Positions 60,140-64,000 of a DNA stretch of 64,000 bases are shown here, one piece after another. Position numbers and translations under genes: made by a program. The notes below the pieces were generated by a model that saw nothing but the letters and a program-made list of their open reading frames with translations, did no database searches and was not told where the DNA came from. This stretch comes from Parafrankia sp. EUN1f (GTDB lineage: Bacteria; Actinomycetota; Actinomycetes; Frankiales; Frankiaceae): the NCBI RefSeq assembly GCF_000177675.1, contig NZ_ADGX01000021.1:1-64000 (forward strand), given 5' to 3'. Each line of letters begins with the position of its first letter. The first letter of the stretch is position 1.

Positions 60140-61498
60140 TCAGCGCTGGGTGTAGAAGACGCCGATCTTGTCGTTCTCCGTGGCGGCACGGCCGTGGAAT
60201 CCGGCGATCTGCCAGCCGGACGGCGCCGTGTACGTGACGCAGGTGGACGTCGTGGCCCCACCGGCGAGGGTGCGCCCGAGGTTGGTGGTGAACCTGGTGT
60301 AGAAGATCCGGGTGCTGCTGTCCTTCACGCCTGAGCACAGGTAGACGGACGTCAGGTACTCCCCGCTGCCCAGGGTCAGCGACTGGGCGGTTCCGCCGGT
60401 ACCACCGTGGTTCAGTGTGGTGCCGTTCGTCAGGGTCAGGCCGATCTGGTCGACCCGGGAGCCGGAACGCAGCCTGACGGTGCTGACCGCCGCCCCGGCC
60501 GGAATGGCGTTGATGTCGGTGTAGGCTGTGCCACCGGAACCGCCGAACTGGTCGCTGGCCTGGTAGGCGCTGTTACGGGTCCAGCTGAAGTCGACGGCGA
60601 TCGGGAAGTGGTCGGAAAGCATGACGCCGGCGGAGTTCAGGAAGTCGGCGTTGCGGTTGGCGTAGCCGGTGGCGTTGAGCGTGACGAAGCTGCTGCCGCG
60701 GTACAGGACCTTGTCGACGACCTCGCAGGTGTCGGTAGGCGCAGCCTCGTCGCAGACCAGCGCGGTGCTGCCGGTCGCGGGTGCGACCCCGCCGCGCTCC
60801 AGCTTCACCCAGGCGTCGGTCAGTCCGTTCGCCGCGGCGAAGGCGGCGATGGTGTCGCCGGTGCGGGTGTAGCGGGCGTTGGTGTCACCCATCACCACCA
60901 CGGCGTTGCCGGCCGAATGCGACGAGATGTACGAGGCCAGCTGGCTCAGGTTCGAGGCCCGGGCGCTGGTGTCCGCGCTGGTGGTCCCGGCGTCCGCGTG
61001 CAGGTTGTAGAAGTCGACGTAGACGCCCTCGCCGAGGCGGATCCGCTTGAGGGTGAAGCCCTTCGGCGTCAGGCAGTCAGCGCTGTCGAAGGTGCTGCAG
61101 TCATCCCAGGTCACCCGGTCGAGGTCGCTGTAGCCGACCTTCGAGAGGGTGTTGAGCCCGCTGCCGAACGGGACGCCGCCGCTGGTCGGCGTCCGGTACG
61201 CGTGGGTGGTGTCGCCGTCGTAGAGGTAGGAGTGGTAGTTGAAGTCCTCCTGCACCTGGACGATGTCGTAGGGGCCGAGGCGCTGGCCGATGGTGGTCGT
61301 GCTCTCCGCGCGCGGGGTCTCCGCGCTGGAAAGCGCTTCGGGTAGGCCGGCGATGTTGTAGGTCAGGACGGAGAAGGAGCCGCCGGCCGGTGAGGCGGCG
61401 TTCGCGGCCGGGGTGGCCACGGCCGCGGCACCGATCGCGAGTGGCAGGGCCAGGGCAGCCGCGAGCAGGGCACGGCTCGGGCGGGAAAACAAACGCAT
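60140..61498 (-). CDS. Secreted endonuclease/exonuclease/phosphatase-fold hydrolase (sphingomyelinase-like) with jacalin-like domain
   Basis: 452 aa from ATG 61498 (frame open to 61591). Signal peptide LLAAALALPLAIGAAAVATP with ANAA cleavage. The EEP fold is complete: FSVLTYNIAGLPEAL (Asn), DIVQVQEDFNYHSYL (Glu), YVDFYNLHADAG, NAVVVMGDTNARYT (Asp/Asn), SAGVMLSDHFPIAVDFSW (Asp-His). Two Cys pairs (WDDCSTFDSADCLT, LVCDEAAPTDTCEVV) support export. The order matches bacterial sphingomyelinase C-like phosphodiesterases. C-terminal ~130 aa (SDQFGGSGGTAYTDINAIPA, VSTVRLRSGSRVDQIGLTLT, LTLGSGEYLTSVYLCSG) are jacalin-like, a sugar-binding module. It probably acts on phospholipid head groups outside the cell; DNase activity cannot be excluded. 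Confidence 0.82.
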   Translation of the reverse strand: MRLFSRPSRALLAAALALPLAIGAAAVATPAANAASPAGGSFSVLTYNIAGLPEALSSAETPRAESTTTIGQRLGPYDIVQVQEDFNYHSYLYDGDTTHAYRTPTSGGVPFGSGLNTLSKVGYSDLDRVTWDDCSTFDSADCLTPKGFTLKRIRLGEGVYVDFYNLHADAGTTSADTSARASNLSQLASYISSHSAGNAVVVMGDTNARYTRTGDTIAAFAAANGLTDAWVKLERGGVAPATGSTALVCDEAAPTDTCEVVDKVLYRGSSFVTLNATGYANRNADFLNSAGVMLSDHFPIAVDFSWTRNSAYQASDQFGGSGGTAYTDINAIPAGAAVSTVRLRSGSRVDQIGLTLTNGTTLNHGGTGGTAQSLTLGSGEYLTSVYLCSGVKDSSTRIFYTRFTTNLGRTLAGGATTSTCVTYTAPSGWQIAGFHGRAATENDKIGVFYTQR

Positions 61499-61835
61499 CA
61501 GTTCTCCGCATCGGCAGATGTCGGACGGAATCTGGCGTCGGAAAACTATGGTCCGCATTACAGAACGGTCAACGGTCCACATTCGAAACAATCAGGCAAC
61601 AATCGACCACCCGCCAGGGGTGATGCCACACAAACCCGCACTCAGACCTGACGGACGTACTCGTCGAACTCGGGGCACCCGGCGACGGTGAACGGCATTC
61701 CGCTTTCGACCTCTATACGCGTTCACCCCGTCACGCTACGCTCATATCACGAGCTCGCCTGTTCCACACTCGCCGCCCCCGGCTCCGGACGGTGCCACCC
61801 CCAGGGGCAGGCAGTGGCCGGCGGGAGGAGCTGCA
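61499..61835. other. Intergenic region between divergent genes
   Basis: No gene is supported. The region contains AT-richer stretches around 61550-61610 and must hold promoters for the secreted hydrolase (-) and the secreted repeat protein (+). No confident motif. Confidence 0.4.
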
Positions 61836-62570
61836 ATGGGATGTTGCTGCGGAGGCGGGAGCGAGCCGGTGAAGAATCTGTCCACCCCTGCCCTTGCCCT
61901 GCTACTGCTGCTCGCGCTGAGCGCGAGCGGGATCTCGGCCGGCGACTCCACCGCCACGCGCCCGGCGTCCGGGTCGGTGCACAGCCGGCAACCACAGCCG
62001 TCCGGCGAGAGCGGCGAGAGCGGCGACGCCGGCGAGACCGGCGAGACCGGCGAGAGCGGCGACGCCGGCGAGACCGGCGAGGGCAGGCTCGCTGAAGACA
62101 CTGGTCGCACCGACGAGATCCGGAAGATCGAGCGGATCGAGAACAGGTTCCGGCGGAACCACCTCGGCGCCCAGAGCCGGTTCCAGGCCGATACGGACGG
62201 CTGCGCGGCGCATTCCTACGGCGAGGTCCACATCTTCTTCCTGAAGCAGCCGTGTTCCGCGCTGAGCCGGGCGCAGTTCACGATCACCGACGGCAGGGGA
62301 AACATCGCACTGGTCGCCGTCTCCTGGGTGGAGATGCCCGACCTGGACAGCGCCCGGGCCTTCCAGGAACTGGTCGACGACACCCAGGGCACGGGGAACA
62401 TCACCGAACTCTCGCGAGAGGCGGGCCCCTACCAGGCCGTCGCGTACAGCGGCGACGCCTACGGGTCACGCCGCCGCGGCCTCGTCGTCACGAGCGCGCA
62501 GGCCGAACCGGTCACTCTCGACTGGGCAGGAATCCCACTCGCCACGGTCGCCGCCGACGCCGTCCGCTGA
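61836..62570 (+). CDS. Secreted protein with Gly-Glu-Ser/Thr repeats, unknown function
   Basis: 244 aa from ATG 61836, preceded by GGGAGGAG at 5 nt. Cys-rich start (MGCCCGGGSEP), then a hydrophobic signal segment (LALLLLLALSASGISA) and a low-complexity stretch of GESGDAGETGE units (~55-85). The last ~150 aa form a compact domain (NRFRRNHLGAQSRFQADTDG, CAAHSYGEVHIFFLKQPC, VSWVEMPDLDSARAFQELVD, GNITELSREAGPYQAVAYSG, GLVVTSAQAEPVTLDWAG). No family recognised; two Cys would form a disulphide after export. A GTG at 61869 is an alternative start. Stand-alone. Confidence 0.65.
   Translation: MGCCCGGGSEPVKNLSTPALALLLLLALSASGISAGDSTATRPASGSVHSRQPQPSGESGESGDAGETGETGESGDAGETGEGRLAEDTGRTDEIRKIERIENRFRRNHLGAQSRFQADTDGCAAHSYGEVHIFFLKQPCSALSRAQFTITDGRGNIALVAVSWVEMPDLDSARAFQELVDDTQGTGNITELSREAGPYQAVAYSGDAYGSRRRGLVVTSAQAEPVTLDWAGIPLATVAADAVR
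62004..62084. repeat. 9-nt coding tandem repeats (GGCGAGACC-type)
   Basis: About nine copies of GGCGAGACC, GGCGAGAGC and GGCGACGCC follow one another in frame inside the secreted repeat protein and encode GET, GES and GDA units. Unit length keeps the reading frame, so copy number can vary without frameshift. Confidence 0.8.
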
Positions 62571-62791
62571 TCGAAGGCCGAGATCCAGCCGACAGCACAA
62601 GACGACAGGGTTCCAACGGAACAATCCCCACCCACGGGACCAACCGGAGGCGCGCACGCCGTTCGCGGCCGCCAGATTCCTTCGACGCACCAGCCGAAGA
62701 CCGAATGGCGGTGTGACCTGGCAACCTTTCCGGCGAACCGGTAACACCCGGCTGGGCAGGAATCGCGGCCGATAAAGCATCATTGCTCGGT

Positions 62792-63328
62792 ATGGAGTTG
62801 TGGGGTGCGGCGCTGTACGGGGATCCTTGTCGCGACTGCCAGTTCGACTGGCGGATCGATATGGTGCACGCTGTCACGCTGGTGGCGGCGTCACCCGCCG
62901 AGATCGACCGCCGGTCGGGCGGTGCGGTCGGCGGGGAGCGGTGGTCAGCCGAGGGGTGGAGCGTCGCGGAGTACGTCAGCCACATGGCCGACAACCTGCG
63001 GAACTGGGCCGAGCGGGTCCAGGGCGCGCGGCTGGCCGGCGTCACCGACATCGCGGGGTACGACCAGGATGAGCTGGCCCGTGTCCGCCGGTATGACCGC
63101 ATTCCGTTGGCGGCGGCCCGGTGGGCCCTCGGAATCAGTGCGCCCGCCTGGGTTGACGTGATGCGCTCCGCGCTCGCCGAGGGTGTCGTCGTCCATCATG
63201 CGACCCGCGGCGAGCAGCGGGCGGCCGACATCGTGCGGAACAACGCCCACGATGTGTGGCATCACCTGTGGGATATCGACCGTGCACTCGGCCAGAGCGC
63301 CGCTGCCGGGGTCAGTCGCCCGGGGTAG
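62792..63328 (+). CDS. DinB-fold / mycothiol-dependent maleylpyruvate isomerase N-terminal-type protein
   Basis: 178 aa from ATG 62792 (TTG at 62783 also in frame). Four-helix-bundle pattern of the DinB/MDMPI family: [76 protein letters not shown] and [10 protein letters not shown]. The three metal-binding His ([14 protein letters not shown]) are present. In actinomycetes such proteins use mycothiol or act as metal-dependent transferases; the reaction here is unknown. Ends 16 nt inside the convergent luciferase-like gene end, overlapping tails. Confidence 0.7.
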   Translation: MELWGAALYGDPCRDCQFDWRIDMVHAVTLVAASPAEIDRRSGGAVGGERWSAEGWSVAEYVSHMADNLRNWAERVQGARLAGVTDIAGYDQDELARVRRYDRIPLAAARWALGISAPAWVDVMRSALAEGVVVHHATRGEQRAADIVRNNAHDVWHHLWDIDRALGQSAAAGVSRPG

Positions 63329-64000
63329 GTGCGGCGAGGCCGGCTGCCTTCGCGGTCAGTTCGACCGAGCGCAGGCGCTGGCCGATCGTCGGGGACTGGT
63401 GGGCGACGATGAGCTCGTCGGCGTCGGCGTGGGTGGTGAACCAGTCGAGGTACTCGCCGACCGTGTCCGGGGTGCCGGCGGCGGTGTACTTCATCATCTG
63501 GACGAGCTGCTGCCCCTGCGGTGCGGCGAGGATCTCGTCGGCCTCGGCGTCGGTGAAGGTCTGGCCGCGGCCGAGCAGCCAGCTGACCCGCTGGCGGCGG
63601 ATCGTGCGCTGCTGGTCCTGTGCGTCGTCGGCGGTGTCCGCGGCGATGACGTTGACGCCTGCGATGACGTACGGCTGGTCGAGCTGCGCCGACGGCTGGA
63701 ACAGGCGGCGGTAGAGGGCGACCGCGTCCTGCAGGGCGTTCGGGGCGAAATGCGACGCGAACCCGTAGGGCAGCCCGAGCGCCGCCGCGAGCCGGGCCCC
63801 GAACAGCGACGACCCGAGGATGTACAGCGGGACGTTCGTGCCCTTGCCGGGGGTGGCGTCGACGCCGGGGATGAGCGACCGGCCGGCCAGGTAGCCCTGG
63901 AGCTCCTGGACGTCCTGCGGGAACCGTTCGGCCGAGCGGTCGTCCCGGCGCAGGGCGTACATTGTCTGCTGGTCGCTGCCGGGGGCCCGGCCCAGACCCA
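63312..64000 (-). CDS. LLM-class flavin-dependent oxidoreductase (luciferase-like), 5' end outside the window
   Basis: C-terminal ~229 aa. The frame runs past the window edge; upstream of the ATG at 63962 it still reads [12 protein letters not shown], the conserved LGLGRAPGTD segment of this family, so 63962 is not the true start. Other blocks: [60 protein letters not shown], and the end [40 protein letters not shown]. It matches the alkanal monooxygenase-like LLM group with MsnO8-like features. Cofactor FMN or F420 not decidable. Converges with the DinB-fold gene. Confidence 0.85.
   Translation of the reverse strand, partial: GLGRAPGSDQQTMYALRRDDRSAERFPQDVQELQGYLAGRSLIPGVDATPGKGTNVPLYILGSSLFGARLAAALGLPYGFASHFAPNALQDAVALYRRLFQPSAQLDQPYVIAGVNVIAADTADDAQDQQRTIRRQRVSWLLGRGQTFTDAEADEILAAPQGQQLVQMMKYTAAGTPDTVGEYLDWFTTHADADELIVAHQSPTIGQRLRSVELTAKAAGLAAPTPGD

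Overview
This 64 kb window is very GC-rich DNA from a filamentous-type actinomycete. Frankia or a close relative is my best guess, judged from composition, GTG/TTG starts, an F420-type PPOX enzyme, SARP/STAND and pseudokinase regulators, and the style of the IS elements. Genus is inference only.

Layout. (1) 1-6.2 kb is a decayed zone: ends of a VWA-type and a WD40 gene, a large secreted SGNH hydrolase with ten FG-GAP/VCBS repeats, a TPR-gene stump, nested fragments of IS3-, IS110- and IS5-type elements, and a gene-free stretch running up to a tRNA-Lys. (2) 6.2-16 kb holds core and signalling genes: PPOX enzyme, YihY/BrkB membrane protein, DUF3710 protein, GAF-PP2C phosphatase, a nuclease-fold/pseudokinase fusion, a truncated Tat protein, and a coupled pair (zinc-ribbon/discoidin-like protein and degenerate LytM-like protein). 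(3) 16.7-20.1 kb is a STAND ATPase followed by a SARP DNA-binding/BTAD domain in a shifted frame. (4) 20.1-39.5 kb, all on the minus strand, is an extracellular contractile injection system (eCIS): DUF4255, AAA+ ATPase (frameshifted), DUF4157, a 901-aa cargo/toxin with a candidate immunity gene, sheath, tube, hub chaperone, DUF6760, a proline-rich protein, second tube, LysM hub, VgrG-like spike, PAAR tip, gp25, gpJ and gpI. Most junctions are 1-4 nt ATGA/GTGA/CTGA overlaps. (5) 39.6-45.9 kb carries a divergent peptidoglycan hydrolase with calcium-type repeats, an atypical NarL/LuxR regulator and a coupled pair of dynamin-like GTPases. (6) 46.1-60 kb is a cell-surface module: PKD/beta-propeller proteins (one internally deleted paralogue), a transglutaminase-fold protein lacking its catalytic Cys, DUF58 and MoxR on the minus strand; an Fn3/SPOR-like membrane protein and an Hsp70-beta-propeller membrane protein diverge from them. 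(7) 60-64 kb holds a secreted sphingomyelinase-like phosphodiesterase with a jacalin-like domain, a secreted repeat protein, a DinB-fold protein and the end of a luciferase-like monooxygenase that runs off the window.

The eCIS is the centre of interest. The STAND-SARP regulator sits at one end and a cell-wall hydrolase diverges from the other, suggesting regulated assembly and release by envelope damage. The cargo protein carries an unrecognised C-terminal domain and is followed by a small, visibly less GC-rich gene. Both the regulator and the eCIS ATPase are interrupted at five-G tracts where one added G would restore a continuous protein. Either the locus is decaying, the assembly has homopolymer errors, or expression is switched by slippage. 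The window also has an unusual number of pseudoenzymes: pseudokinase, LytM without metal ligands, transglutaminase without Cys, and a receiver without its phospho-Asp.
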